DNA of 64,000 nucleotides from an uncultured Pelagibacteraceae bacterium (GTDB taxonomy: Bacteria; Pseudomonadota; Alphaproteobacteria; Pelagibacterales; Pelagibacteraceae). The notes beneath the pieces are model-generated. The model made no database searches. It was given only the letters and a program-made list of their open reading frames with translations, and was not told where the DNA came from. The stretch covers positions 45,984 through 109,983 of the forward strand of contig CACKCM010000003.1 of assembly GCA_902598735.1 (NCBI GenBank), written 5' to 3'. A program made the translations under genes and the position numbers. Of the stretch, positions 53,880-63,090 are shown one piece after another. How positions within the stretch are numbered: the first letter of the stretch is position 1; every line of letters begins with the position of its first letter.

Positions 53880-55082
53880 TTAACCCCAGTAACATGAACC
53901 AATAATGTTGTAATCGCCACCTGGTATTATGGGATCCTTAGGTCTTTTAAAATAATATGTTTCAATTATTTCAGGAAAATTTTCGCTGAATACTTGCTTG
54001 ATAGGATATAGCCATGACATATTTCTATCTCCAGTACTGTTTTCTGACCACATCCATTTTATATTTTGTTTTTCTTTATATTTTTTAAAATTTTTAGGAA
54101 GAGTTGCAAACATTCTATCATACTCAAATTCGTTATATCTTACCTCTAATAATTTTTCTCTTGCATCTGGTTGATTTAATGAATTTATCAAAATCCAATT
54201 AACAGTTTCCTGAACAGTAGCTTTAGATTTACCATGTTTCTCTGTATAGAAATCAAATTCTGGACTCATTATTGATGCGTAAAGAGCTAGTGGTCCTACT
54301 GCTGTCATTCCGTATCTAAGTCTTTCTTTTCTTTCCCAAGCCTTTTTACACCATCTACATTTCCATGCACCGTTTTCTCCAAATCCAATTAGAGCATTTT
54401 TAAAATATTTATAAGATAATTTAAATGCCTCTTCATTATCAGTCACAATAGACCAAACCCCATATGTATAAGCTTTCATAGCTTGGCGATCATTTGCAGT
54501 ATCTTTTGAGGATGTATTATCTTTTAGTTTCTTATTTGCTTCAAAAAGCTTATTCCCGTATTCCACCAATTGATTAATTTTGATCTGATCAATCTTATAT
54601 TGTCTTGAGACATCTATTAAATAACCTATAGAAGCGAGATAAACGTATTGTTGTCTTGATGGTTCGTTTAATTTACAATTACCACCTTTGTAAGAGTAAC
54701 ATTTTCTTTTTATAAAAGCATTGAGTTTTGCTAGTTCAATATACTCGTCCACAAGCCTCTCCAATTTTTTTTTGTATCTTGGAGTTCTACTATCTTTAGG
54801 GCCACCTTTACTTAAAATAAATGAAATTCTTTTAGTAGCGTTTATATAAATTAAATGTGAATTATCAGAGTAATAGCGTTTTGCCTTTTCCTCTTTGGTC
54901 AACTTTAAGTTATATAGATCAACTAAATTTCCAATAGGTTCTGCAGACATACAACCATTTTTTGATACTTTGTTTAAATTGAATAAATTCTTATTTTTAA
55001 AATCAGGTTTAGATAATTCTTGAGTATGGGAAGTAGAAATAATTAATATATATGAAAGTATAATATAAATTAATTTCATCAA
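53880..55082 (-). CDS. Secreted protein, possibly alginate-lyase-like
   Basis: A 400-aa protein with a signal peptide (MMKLIYIILSYILIISTSHT). The central part is a helical repeat domain (DRQAMKAYTYGVWSIVTDNEEAFKLSYKYFKNAL, written in two helices) followed by KERLRYGMTAVGPLALYASIM. That resembles the alpha/alpha-toroid core of PL5-type alginate lyases, but the catalytic Asn-His pair is not seen. It may be a non-catalytic relative. Cys pairs (CKLN, WKCRWCKKAW) and a C-terminal GSCYWG suggest disulfides. The family call is weak. Confidence 0.35.
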   Translation of the reverse strand: MMKLIYIILSYILIISTSHTQELSKPDFKNKNLFNLNKVSKNGCMSAEPIGNLVDLYNLKLTKEEKAKRYYSDNSHLIYINATKRISFILSKGGPKDSRTPRYKKKLERLVDEYIELAKLNAFIKRKCYSYKGGNCKLNEPSRQQYVYLASIGYLIDVSRQYKIDQIKINQLVEYGNKLFEANKKLKDNTSSKDTANDRQAMKAYTYGVWSIVTDNEEAFKLSYKYFKNALIGFGENGAWKCRWCKKAWERKERLRYGMTAVGPLALYASIMSPEFDFYTEKHGKSKATVQETVNWILINSLNQPDAREKLLEVRYNEFEYDRMFATLPKNFKKYKEKQNIKWMWSENSTGDRNMSWLYPIKQVFSENFPEIIETYYFKRPKDPIIPGGDYNIIGSCYWG

Positions 55083-55378
55083 ATTAATATATCAGTTATT
55101 TTTATTTTTTCTCTTAGTTTTTTTCTGCCTAATTGAAACTTTTTTCTATGCTTGATGCTAGTATTATGTACTCTTTTTCTCCATAGCCTAAAAGAACCTG
55201 GTTTTAAATTTTTTCTCATTATTTTAATGACTTGAGACTCATTCTTTCCAGTTTTCTCTTTAATCTCCTCAAAAGTAATCCTATCGGCCCACGCAGCCCA
55301 AATAATCCAATTATCATCCTTTTCTTTTGGCTCAGGGTTTTTAACTCTTGTTTGAGGGATAAAACTTTTTTTCTTCAT
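55079..55378 (-). CDS. TIGR03643-like small protein
   Basis: A 99-aa basic protein. The core WIIWAAWADRITFEEIKEKTGKNES, then VIKIMRKNLKPGSFRLWRKRV resembles TIGR03643 (W-A-A-W-x-D-R-x-T-F-E-x-I). It may be a helix-turn-helix DNA-binding fold (inference). It overlaps the downstream alginate-lyase-like gene by 4 nt, so the two are cotranscribed. Divergent from the LysE gene. Confidence 0.65.
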   Translation of the reverse strand: MKKKSFIPQTRVKNPEPKEKDDNWIIWAAWADRITFEEIKEKTGKNESQVIKIMRKNLKPGSFRLWRKRVHNTSIKHRKKFQLGRKKLREKIKITDILI

Positions 55379-55403
55379 AAATTTATATATAGTGACTAAT
55401 CAA

Positions 55404-56018
55404 ATGTTTCCAACAGACTATATAATATTTTTACAAATCATTTTATTTTTATTTATTTCACCAGGTCCGCCCAGAGTTGTAATAGTTTCACACACATTAA
55501 ACTATGGATTAAATAGATCTGTCTGGACTGCTTTTGGAGATATATCTGCAAATACTATCCAAGCTATTTTAGTAGTTTTTTTAATTGGTTCTTTTTTAAG
55601 CGATAACCCTCAAGTTCTTTATTATTTAAAGTGGGCAGGAATATTCTATATAGTTTATTTAGCCTACGATACTTTTACTTCTAAAATTAGAAGTTTTAAT
55701 TCTAAAGACCAAAATTTAAAATCACCACTCTCATTTTATAAAGACGGATTGTTAGTAGCAGGTTTGAGCCCAAAAGCACTTTTATTCTTTGGAACAATTT
55801 TTCCAACATTTATTAACTTTGGATCAAATATAATTTCACAGTTTTTAATATTATTAATTACATATGTTGTTTTAGATTTTTTAACGTTAATGATTTATGG
55901 ATTGGCAGCTGAAAAAATTTCAGTATGGTTGAGAAGTAAACCAAAGCTATTAAATACAATTTCTGCGTGTGTTCTTCTAATTTTAGCAGTTTACATTGCT
56001 GCGACACAGAATTTTTAA
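55404..56018 (+). CDS. LysE/RhtB-family amino-acid exporter
   Basis: This 204-aa protein (ATG at 55404; GTG at 55392 is an alternative) has about six transmembrane helices. The family motif SPGPPRVVIVSHTLNYGLNRSVW differs slightly from the usual SPGP-x-x. Exporter for amino acids or homoserine-type compounds; substrate unknown. Divergent from the TIGR03643-like gene. Confidence 0.85.
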   Translation: MFPTDYIIFLQIILFLFISPGPPRVVIVSHTLNYGLNRSVWTAFGDISANTIQAILVVFLIGSFLSDNPQVLYYLKWAGIFYIVYLAYDTFTSKIRSFNSKDQNLKSPLSFYKDGLLVAGLSPKALLFFGTIFPTFINFGSNIISQFLILLITYVVLDFLTLMIYGLAAEKISVWLRSKPKLLNTISACVLLILAVYIAATQNF

Positions 56019-56049
56019 TCACTTCTTACTGTTGTCAAAATCTCTATTT

Positions 56050-56086
56050 CTTGTTTTAATTAATCATTAATTAATTAATTAACAAG
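56050..56086 (+). promoter_or_regulatory. 37-nt imperfect palindrome upstream of livK
   Basis: CTTGTTTTAATTAAT pairs with the downstream ATTAATTAATTAACAAG across CATTA, ending just at the AAGAAGGG ribosome-binding site of livK. This could be an operator for a transcription factor, or an mRNA hairpin that gates translation. The A+T-only core makes chance symmetry more likely than usual. Confidence 0.4.
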
Positions 56087-56096
56087 AAGGGAAATA

Positions 56097-57338
56097 ATGA
56101 ATAAAATAGCAAAACTATTTGTTACATTTATTTCAGCAATAACTTTAGCACTTGTTTCTTTTACTTCTTCTTTTGCAAAAGTAGAAGGTGAATACATTGT
56201 GTTAGGTTCTGCAATATCTCTTACAGGTAAATACTCTTCAAATGGAGTTCATACTCAAAATGGTTATAACATGGCCGTTGAGAGAATTAACAAAATGGGT
56301 GGAGTAGAAGTACAAGGTAAGAAATATAAGTTTGAGATCATTTACTATGATGATGAGTCAAACCCAAAAAGAGCCGCTCAGTTAGCTGAAAGACTAATTA
56401 AACAAGATGGCGTTCATTACATGCTTGGACCATACAGTTCAGGTTTAACGAAAGCCATTGCACCAGTAACCGAGAAATATAAAATTCCTATGGTTGAAGC
56501 GAATGGTGCATCTAGATCTTTATTTACTAAAGGATACAAATATTTGTTCGCGGTGTTATCACCAGCTAACCAATACCTTGAAGTAGCTATAGATTTAGCG
56601 GTAGAAAAAAACGGTGGTAAAGGAGTAAAAATTGCTCAAGCATTTGAACAAGATGCTTTCTCACAAGACGTGAGACTTGGTATTTTAGATGCAGCGAAAA
56701 GAACTGGATCTGAGATCATCATCGATGACAAACTACCAAAAGAACTTAACGATATGGCAGCTACATTAGCTAAAGTAAAAGCTACTAAGCCAGATGTGCT
56801 TGTTGTATCAGGTCACACAAAAGGTGCATTAACTGCAATCAGACAAATTTCTGAAATGAAAGTTGATGTTCCTATGTTAGCGATGACACACTGTGATGCT
56901 GCAAAACTTTCTAAACAACACGGAAAGAAATCAGAATTCGCATTGTGTGCTTCTCAGTGGCACAAAAATTTATCTTACAAAGATAAATTCTTTGGCTCTG
57001 GTAAGAAATACGCTAAAGACTTCCAAAAAGAATTTGGATATGACCCGCCATATCAATCAGCAGAGTCTTCTGCAGCATTGTTAGTATTTAAAGATGCGTT
57101 CGAAAGAGCAAATTCTTTTGACAGAGATGCAGTTAGAGATGCGCTAGTTGATACAGAAATGCAAACTTTCTATGGAAACATTAAATTTGGACCTGGTGGC
57201 CAAAACGTTGCTAAGCCAATGATCTTGTTCCAAGTAAGATGTAAAGGCGATGATTGTGAGAATAGAGTAGTAGCTCCTACAAAATGGGCTTCTGATAAGT
57301 TCTATCATCCAATCCCGAAATGGTCTGAAAGAAGCTAA
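56097..57338 (+). CDS. livK: Branched-chain amino acid-type ABC transporter, periplasmic binding protein
   Basis: This 413-aa type I periplasmic binding protein has a signal peptide (cleavage near FAK-V), then the family opening YIVLGSAISLTGKYSSNGVH. NGYNMAVERINKMGGVEVQGKK and DDESNPKRAAQLAERLI follow. Very good Shine-Dalgarno (AAGAAGGGAAATA). It is followed by a strong terminator before the permease genes, which explains expected higher expression of the binding protein. The true ligand may be an amino acid, amide or other small acid, not necessarily branched-chain. Confidence 0.88.
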   Translation: MNKIAKLFVTFISAITLALVSFTSSFAKVEGEYIVLGSAISLTGKYSSNGVHTQNGYNMAVERINKMGGVEVQGKKYKFEIIYYDDESNPKRAAQLAERLIKQDGVHYMLGPYSSGLTKAIAPVTEKYKIPMVEANGASRSLFTKGYKYLFAVLSPANQYLEVAIDLAVEKNGGKGVKIAQAFEQDAFSQDVRLGILDAAKRTGSEIIIDDKLPKELNDMAATLAKVKATKPDVLVVSGHTKGALTAIRQISEMKVDVPMLAMTHCDAAKLSKQHGKKSEFALCASQWHKNLSYKDKFFGSGKKYAKDFQKEFGYDPPYQSAESSAALLVFKDAFERANSFDRDAVRDALVDTEMQTFYGNIKFGPGGQNVAKPMILFQVRCKGDDCENRVVAPTKWASDKFYHPIPKWSERS

Positions 57339-57356
57339 TAACTTCTGAATAATTTG

Positions 57357-57389
57357 AAAAGCCCCTAGTTTTCTAGGGGCTTTTCTTTT
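57357..57389 (+). terminator. Intrinsic terminator or attenuator between livK and livH
   Basis: AAAAGCCCCTAG-TTTT-CTAGGGGCTTTT followed by CTTTT makes a 12-bp perfect stem with a T-rich tail. It would stop most transcripts after livK, leaving partial read-through into the permease genes. Confidence 0.88.
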
Positions 57390-57406
57390 ATAAGTTTTAA
57401 AATTTT

Positions 57407-58300
57407 ATGGACTTTCTTATTTTTAAAGCTCCAATGTTAATGGTCCAAGCATCATTGGACGGTATCCTTTTAGGTATTTTATTTGCATTGATTGCCTATG
57501 GAATGGCTCTTCAATGGGGTGTGATGAATATAATTAACATTGCACAAGGTGATTTAGTAATTCTCGGAGGTTACATCGCATACACTATTTACCTATGGGG
57601 GATCCATCCTGCTTGGGGAGTTATTATATCTCCAATTATAATGTTTTTTGTCGGGTGGGCACTCTATAAGTTAGTAATCAATAAAGTAGTGGATAGAGAC
57701 TTATTTATTTCAATTTTAGCAACTTTTGGTATCGCTATTGTATTCCAACAATTAATGAATTTTATTTTCGGTGCAGACGTAGTTGTTGCACAGTCTGAAT
57801 ATGGAACAACAATGTTATTTGATAATTCAGTAACCTTACCAAATTCAAAAATATTCTCTGCTTTTATAAGTGTTTTATATGCAATAGCTTTGGTTATTTA
57901 TATGAAAAAATCTAGACTTGGACGAGCCATAAGAGCTACAGCACAAAATGCGAGAGCTGCAAAAATTTTAGGCGTGGATACCGAAAAAGTTTATGCTGCA
58001 ACTTTTGGAATAAATGCAGCTTTATGCGGAATTGCAGGAGCTTTAATTTCTATTACTCTAACTCTTCACCCATATGTAGGACTTCCTTATACAGTTAGAT
58101 CTTTCATGATAGTTATTGTTGCAGGTCTCGGTAATTTACCAGCAGTAGCAGTTTCAGGAATGGGATTAGGATTATTTGAAGAGTTTGCAGATTATATTTT
58201 AGGAACAGAGTTTAGAATTGGAGCAGTATTTATGCTGCTTGTTTTCATATTAGTCTACAGAAGATTTAAACTATCAAAAAAAAGGGAGTATTTAAAATGA
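57407..58300 (+). CDS. livH: ABC transporter permease (LivH family)
   Basis: This 297-aa permease has about eight transmembrane helices. Typical LivH sequences are ALIAYGMALQWGVMNIINIAQGDLVILGGYIAY (in blocks), RATAQNARAAKILGVDTEKVYAATFGI (the cytoplasmic coupling loop) and SFMIVIVAGLGNLPAVAVSG. It overlaps the hydrolase gene by 4 nt. Confidence 0.9.
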   Translation: MDFLIFKAPMLMVQASLDGILLGILFALIAYGMALQWGVMNIINIAQGDLVILGGYIAYTIYLWGIHPAWGVIISPIIMFFVGWALYKLVINKVVDRDLFISILATFGIAIVFQQLMNFIFGADVVVAQSEYGTTMLFDNSVTLPNSKIFSAFISVLYAIALVIYMKKSRLGRAIRATAQNARAAKILGVDTEKVYAATFGINAALCGIAGALISITLTLHPYVGLPYTVRSFMIVIVAGLGNLPAVAVSGMGLGLFEEFADYILGTEFRIGAVFMLLVFILVYRRFKLSKKREYLK

Positions 58301-59427
58301 AGAAATTTGCTCTCATTCTATTTGCTATTTTATTTTCAACTAGCTTGCTAGCACATTCACCACCTCAATTTAACTCAAAAGAAAATTGTAGAAAAAAATT
58401 ATCGATGCTTAAAGGTATCTCCAAATTAAAAGGTTATGATGGAGGTGAAATAATTAAATTTAATTCATATACTGGATTTGACCAAAGAACAGTATTGATA
58501 GATGGTCATTTAAATAATCCTGTTGAAATTACAGGATATCTTCGATTGCCAGAGGGAACAGGTAAAGTTCCTATAGTAATTTATACTCATAGTAGTGGTG
58601 GACCAGGAGATTACGTTTGGGATGACTTCGTGTATCATGCTGCACAAAATCTTTTAAATGAAGGTATAGGTGTAATGTATATAGATAATTTCTGTCCAAG
58701 AGGCGCTAGGTCTACATGGAGAGATCAATCTAAAGTACCTTTGATAAATGGGGCAATCGACGCTATTTTAGCTTTAAAAGTTTTACAATCTCATCCTAGG
58801 TCTAATGGAAAATTTGGAACAACTGGCCACTCAAGAGGTGGAACTAATTCATTTTTTTTATCGGATGTTAAACTTACATCTAAATTTCTAGAGGGAACAA
58901 AAGGTTTTGACGCAATTCTTCCAGAAGCGGCAGAATGTAGGATGGCCGGCTTTTTTGCAGAGCCGGAATTAACTTCTAATACCACAATGCTTGTAGTGCA
59001 CGGTGGTGCAGATGATTACACTTTGGCTAAGTTTTGCAAGGAGCATGCTGAGAGAATTAAAGCTCCCCCAGGAAAAGTAAAAGTGGATATTAAAGAAGGT
59101 TGGTATCATGCTTGGGCTGCTGGTAAAAAACCTTGGAGAGAAAAGATGGCAATGACTCTTCATGATTGTCCTGATTTTTATGTTGATAATGAAGGCAGGT
59201 TTACTAATCCGACATGGGTAGAGTGGATGGTCAATAAACACAAAGTTTATTCTTCTGTGGAAGAATTTTATGAAACTGCACAAAAAAATCCAAGAAAAGC
59301 ATGGAAAACTGGTTTTAAAATTATGAAAAAAGAAAAATGCATTTCTAAAGGAGTTACTATAGGCGGAGATAATGCAGATGTTTATATGCCTCAATTTATA
59401 AATTTCTTTAAGGAAAATTTATTATGA
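58297..59427 (+). CDS. Secreted alpha/beta-hydrolase (dienelactone-hydrolase-like)
   Basis: A 376-aa protein with signal peptide (MKKFALILFAILFSTSLLA). It has an alpha/beta-hydrolase core: TGHSRGGTNSFFL holds the nucleophile Ser, VVHGGADDYTLAKFCKEH the acid, and WYHAWAAGKKPW the His. Conserved Cys occur early and late. It is translationally coupled on both sides within the transporter operon (ATGA overlaps), so its product very likely becomes a substrate for the ABC permease (inference). Confidence 0.82.
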   Translation: MKKFALILFAILFSTSLLAHSPPQFNSKENCRKKLSMLKGISKLKGYDGGEIIKFNSYTGFDQRTVLIDGHLNNPVEITGYLRLPEGTGKVPIVIYTHSSGGPGDYVWDDFVYHAAQNLLNEGIGVMYIDNFCPRGARSTWRDQSKVPLINGAIDAILALKVLQSHPRSNGKFGTTGHSRGGTNSFFLSDVKLTSKFLEGTKGFDAILPEAAECRMAGFFAEPELTSNTTMLVVHGGADDYTLAKFCKEHAERIKAPPGKVKVDIKEGWYHAWAAGKKPWREKMAMTLHDCPDFYVDNEGRFTNPTWVEWMVNKHKVYSSVEEFYETAQKNPRKAWKTGFKIMKKEKCISKGVTIGGDNADVYMPQFINFFKENLL

Positions 59428-60482
59428 TGAAACAAAAGGATTTAATTTTATACTCTGGTTTAATTATCTTAGGTTTAGCAGCACCTTACTTATTTTCTGC
59501 TTTTAAAGTTCAGCTTACATATCTTTGTGTCTTGATCGTTCTAGCGATGACATGGAACTTGCAAGGTGGAGAAATGGGCTACAACACCTTTGGAAATATC
59601 CTTTTCTACGGTCTAGGAATGTATTTAACTGCTTCAGTTCAAGTGGGAATGTTTTTCCCATTAGCTGAATGGACAGAAAGCGGTGGAGAAAAAACTTTTG
59701 TACATACAACGGCACAATATTTTCAAGGAATAGGTGTAGGATTATTGGTTGCAGCAATTATCCCAACTATTATAGCGGGCGCTATAGGTTACGCTATTTT
59801 AGGTTTGAGAGGCCACTACTTTGCTATTTGTACTTTAGGTTTAGGGATAGCAGCAGGTGAAATTGCTGGAGGAATAGAAATTATCGGGGCCGGTCAAGGT
59901 TTTACCACACCACCTTTTCCTGCTGAAATTGTTGATGCTGAAGCTAGAGGAAAGTTTTTCTACTTTTTAAGTTTTGCATTATTAATCGGAACATTTGTTT
60001 TTGTTAAATATATTTACGGTTCTAGATTTAGATTAATTCTAAACGCAATAAGAGATAATGAGGATAAAGCAGAAGCAATGGGTATTCAAACTATGAAATA
60101 TAAAATTGTAGGCTGGATGTGTTCAGCATTCTTCTGTGGTCTCGCGGGTGGAATAATGGGAGGACTTATTGGATATATAGACTCTACCGATGTAGCATTT
60201 GATGGAAGAGAGATGGGAGTATTTATGGTTCTCATGGCAATACTTGGCGGTAAAGGAACTTTATGGGGACCAGTAATTGGTGCAACTTTATTTCATTTTT
60301 TCAAAGAAGGACTATGGACGTTAATATTAGGCTGGCAATATGTTGCGCTGGGAGTTTTAATTGTTGTAATCGTAGTTTATTTCCCAGAAGGATTAATGGG
60401 TTGGTTGCGAGAAAAATATCCTGAAAGATTTGGTGAAGTGATAGATGAAAAAGATCGTAAAGCACAGGTGGAATTAAAATGA
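59424..60482 (+). CDS. livM: ABC transporter permease (LivM family)
   Basis: This 352-aa permease has the LivM features NLQGGEMGYNTFGNILFYGLGMYLTA, YAILGLRGHYFAICTLGLGIA, GSRFRLILNAIRDNEDKAEAMGI and MAILGGKGTLWGPVIGA, all read in blocks. It pairs with LivH to form the channel and overlaps livG by 4 nt. Confidence 0.9.
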   Translation: MMKQKDLILYSGLIILGLAAPYLFSAFKVQLTYLCVLIVLAMTWNLQGGEMGYNTFGNILFYGLGMYLTASVQVGMFFPLAEWTESGGEKTFVHTTAQYFQGIGVGLLVAAIIPTIIAGAIGYAILGLRGHYFAICTLGLGIAAGEIAGGIEIIGAGQGFTTPPFPAEIVDAEARGKFFYFLSFALLIGTFVFVKYIYGSRFRLILNAIRDNEDKAEAMGIQTMKYKIVGWMCSAFFCGLAGGIMGGLIGYIDSTDVAFDGREMGVFMVLMAILGGKGTLWGPVIGATLFHFFKEGLWTLILGWQYVALGVLIVVIVVYFPEGLMGWLREKYPERFGEVIDEKDRKAQVELK

Positions 60483-61213
60483 GTATTTTACAAGTTAAAA
60501 ATGTAAGTAAATCTTTTGGTGGTGTTCAAGCTAACGTAGATATTTCTGTTTCGGTAGAGCAAGGATCTATCGTTGGTTTAATAGGACCTAATGGTTCAGG
60601 TAAAACTACTTTATTCAATTCTATTGTTGGAACTCATCCGATTGATAAAGGATCAATTGTTTTTGATAATACAGAAGTTTCTGAAATGCCTGTGCCAGCA
60701 GTCGCTAAACTTGGTTTGTTAAGAACCTTTCAACAAACAAGAATTTATTCAAAACTTAATTGTGTAGAGAATATGCTAATAAGTCACAAAGCTAGTGACT
60801 CAGGATTTATTTTTGCAAAAGTACCTACCGAACTTACTGAGAAAGCAGAAAATATTTTAAACTTTGTAGGTCTTTATCAAAAAAGAAATTTGAGAGCAGG
60901 TGATTTATCATTTGGACAACAAAAATTACTTGAATTAGCAATGGCTTTGATGAATGAACCTAAAATGCTTTTATTAGACGAGCCTACAGCTGGAATTAAT
61001 CCAACTTTAATTAATGGAATTATAGATAGATTAATTAAAATTAATAAAGATTATGGAATTACTTTATTAGTCATAGAGCACAATATGAAAGTAATTATGA
61101 GTCTAGCCCAAAAAATTTTCTGTTTAGCCCACGGTAAAATGTTAGCAGAGGGTTCTCCAGATCAAATTAAGAATGATAAGCGAGTTGTTGATGCTTACTT
61201 AGGAGCGCAGTAA
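60479..61213 (+). CDS. livG: ABC transporter ATPase (LivG family)
   Basis: This 244-aa ATPase has Walker A GLIGPNGSGKTT (about 33-44), the Q-loop FQQTRIY, ABC signature LSFGQQKLLELA (LSFGQ instead of LSGGQ), and Walker B LLLDEPTAGINP. The H-loop is VIEHNM. One-nucleotide overlap with livF. Confidence 0.93.
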   Translation: MSILQVKNVSKSFGGVQANVDISVSVEQGSIVGLIGPNGSGKTTLFNSIVGTHPIDKGSIVFDNTEVSEMPVPAVAKLGLLRTFQQTRIYSKLNCVENMLISHKASDSGFIFAKVPTELTEKAENILNFVGLYQKRNLRAGDLSFGQQKLLELAMALMNEPKMLLLDEPTAGINPTLINGIIDRLIKINKDYGITLLVIEHNMKVIMSLAQKIFCLAHGKMLAEGSPDQIKNDKRVVDAYLGAQ

Positions 61214-61998
61214 TGGCAAATCAATACGATGTTTTAGGTAAAGCACCTGGTTTAGAAGATTTAAATAAATTATCTCCTAACGATGTTCATCTAACCATTA
61301 GGGGCTTAAATGCTGGCTATGGAAAAATGGAGATACTTCATAATTTTGATTTAACAGTCAGTAAGGCTCAATCTTTATGTTTAATAGGACCTAATGGTGC
61401 GGGAAAATCTACTATTCTCCATTCAATATATGGTTTCACAAATATTTTTGATGGAAAAATTGAATTAGAAGGAAATGAAATTACGACATTAACTCCTGCA
61501 CAGAAGCTTAGTAAAGTGGGCATAGCTTATATCTTACAGGATAACTCAGTATTTCCTGATATGACAGTGGAGGAAAATCTTTTAATGGGTGGATACATTA
61601 AAGATAAACAGAATGAAGCTTACGAGGAAGCTGAGAGAATTTTTCAAAAATATGAGAGATTAAGAAATAGAAGAAACCAACCTGCAAAAGTTTTATCAGG
61701 TGGTGAGAGAAGATTATTAGAGATTTCAAGAGCGTTAGTTATGAAACCATCAGTTTTGTTAGTAGATGAACCATCAATTGGTTTGGAACCAAAATATATA
61801 AATATGGTTTTTGAAATTTTAGAAGATCTTCAAAAAGCAGAGAAGAAAACAATAATACTTGTAGAACAAAATGCAAAAAAAGGATTAGAGTTTGCAGATA
61901 TAGGTTATGTTTTAGTTTCTGGCCAAACAGCTATTGCAGGCAAAGGGGATGATCTTTTAAAAAATCCAGACGTAGGAAGATTATTCCTTGGTGGATGA
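61213..61998 (+). CDS. livF: ABC transporter ATPase (LivF family)
   Basis: This 261-aa ATPase has Walker A LIGPNGAGKST, signature VLSGGERRLLEISRAL and Walker B LLVDEPSIGLEPK. An extra N-terminal segment of about 25 residues (MANQYDVLGKAPGLEDLNKL) precedes the nucleotide-binding domain, which is longer than usual. It overlaps azlC by 4 nt. Confidence 0.92.
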   Translation: MANQYDVLGKAPGLEDLNKLSPNDVHLTIRGLNAGYGKMEILHNFDLTVSKAQSLCLIGPNGAGKSTILHSIYGFTNIFDGKIELEGNEITTLTPAQKLSKVGIAYILQDNSVFPDMTVEENLLMGGYIKDKQNEAYEEAERIFQKYERLRNRRNQPAKVLSGGERRLLEISRALVMKPSVLLVDEPSIGLEPKYINMVFEILEDLQKAEKKTIILVEQNAKKGLEFADIGYVLVSGQTAIAGKGDDLLKNPDVGRLFLGG

Positions 61999-62699
61999 TT
62001 AACTCGCAAGCTTTCTTTTCAGGTTTAAAATCTTTAAAAGGTGCAAGAAGTCCGGCGTTACCTTTAGCTGCATGTTTTGTTGCTTTAGGTGCTTTGCTCA
62101 AAGATGCTGGATTTAACATTCAACAGAGTGCAGCCTCAAGTTTTTTTACATATGCATTACCTGGACAATTAGTAATGGCAGAGTCATTATTACTTGGCGC
62201 TTCTATCGTAAATATTTTTTTAGCAGTTTGGTTAGTTAATTTTAGACTTTATCCAATGACAGTTTCATTGTTCCCTCTTCTTGAGCATAAATCTCAACCT
62301 AAGTGGAAATATTATTTATCTTGTCATTTCCTAGCAGTTTCATCGTGGTTAATTGCTAAAGACACTTATAAAAAGATTAATGCAAAATATCGAATAGATT
62401 TTTGGATAGGCATTGGTACTGGAACTTGGTTAACAGCTGTACTTATGACAGTTATTGGTTACCTTGCAGCAGATCTTTTAAATAAAGAAATGTTAATTGG
62501 ATTAGCAATAGTAAATCCGATTTATTTTTTTTGTATGATGATAGGTGCTATGAAAAATGTAGCTATATCTATTTCAGTTATTTTAGGTACAACTTTAGGA
62601 CCAATAATTTATTTATTTTCTACTGAGTGGTCGTTATTATTTGCTGGATTGATAGCAGGGACTATTGCTTATTTATTTGGAGAAAAAGATGGCAAGTAG
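61995..62699 (+). CDS. azlC: AzlC-family exporter subunit
   Basis: This 234-aa membrane protein belongs to the AzlC family of branched-chain amino-acid exporters. LPLAACFVALGALLKDAGFN and SSFFTYALPGQLVMAESLLLGASI are typical, with NFRLYPMTVSLFP. It overlaps azlD by 11 nt. It lies directly after an importer, an unusual pairing. Confidence 0.85.
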   Translation: MINSQAFFSGLKSLKGARSPALPLAACFVALGALLKDAGFNIQQSAASSFFTYALPGQLVMAESLLLGASIVNIFLAVWLVNFRLYPMTVSLFPLLEHKSQPKWKYYLSCHFLAVSSWLIAKDTYKKINAKYRIDFWIGIGTGTWLTAVLMTVIGYLAADLLNKEMLIGLAIVNPIYFFCMMIGAMKNVAISISVILGTTLGPIIYLFSTEWSLLFAGLIAGTIAYLFGEKDGK

Positions 62700-63015
62700 T
62701 CAACTTATAATTTTCGCAATTATAGCAACCTCAGTCGCTACATATATATCTAGATTTATGGGAGCACTCACTTCGGAAAAAGTTAGTGTGAAATCAAAAA
62801 TTTTTAAATGGTTTAATTGCGTTGCCTATTCAACTTTGGCTGCATTACTTGGTAGAATGATAATATTTCCTGCTGGAGTTTTAGCTGACTCAGAGCTTAC
62901 AATAAGACTTATAGTTTTCTTCACTTGCATTGCTATATTTATAATATCTAAAAAAAATTTAGTAATTCCGACCATAGCTTCAGCAATTATATTAAGTTTT
63001 TTGACTAACATTTGA
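62689..63015 (+). CDS. azlD: AzlD-family small exporter subunit
   Basis: This 108-aa membrane protein (ATG at 62689) has three to four helices and the AzlD core TYISRFMGALTSEKVSVKS, followed by FNCVAYSTLAALLGRMI. AzlC and AzlD work together in export. An upstream in-frame start at 62665 would extend it into azlC and is not needed. Confidence 0.82.
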   Translation: MASSQLIIFAIIATSVATYISRFMGALTSEKVSVKSKIFKWFNCVAYSTLAALLGRMIIFPAGVLADSELTIRLIVFFTCIAIFIISKKNLVIPTIASAIILSFLTNI

Positions 63016-63033
63016 TTTGTGGTAAAATTAAAA

Positions 63034-63090
63034 ATGGAACCAATACTAGCAATTTTTATTGTTCTGTGGATCATGGGCACTATTGAATAA
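63034..63090 (+). CDS. 18-aa hydrophobic peptide (hypothetical)
   Basis: An ORF encoding MEPILAIFIVLWIMGTIE ends directly before the csiD-like ATG (TAA then ATG at 63091). One transmembrane-length hydrophobic core is visible. An upstream in-frame GTG at 63019 would add five residues. It fills the 75-nt gap, but no family or clear ribosome-binding site supports it. Confidence 0.35.
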   Translation: MEPILAIFIVLWIMGTIE

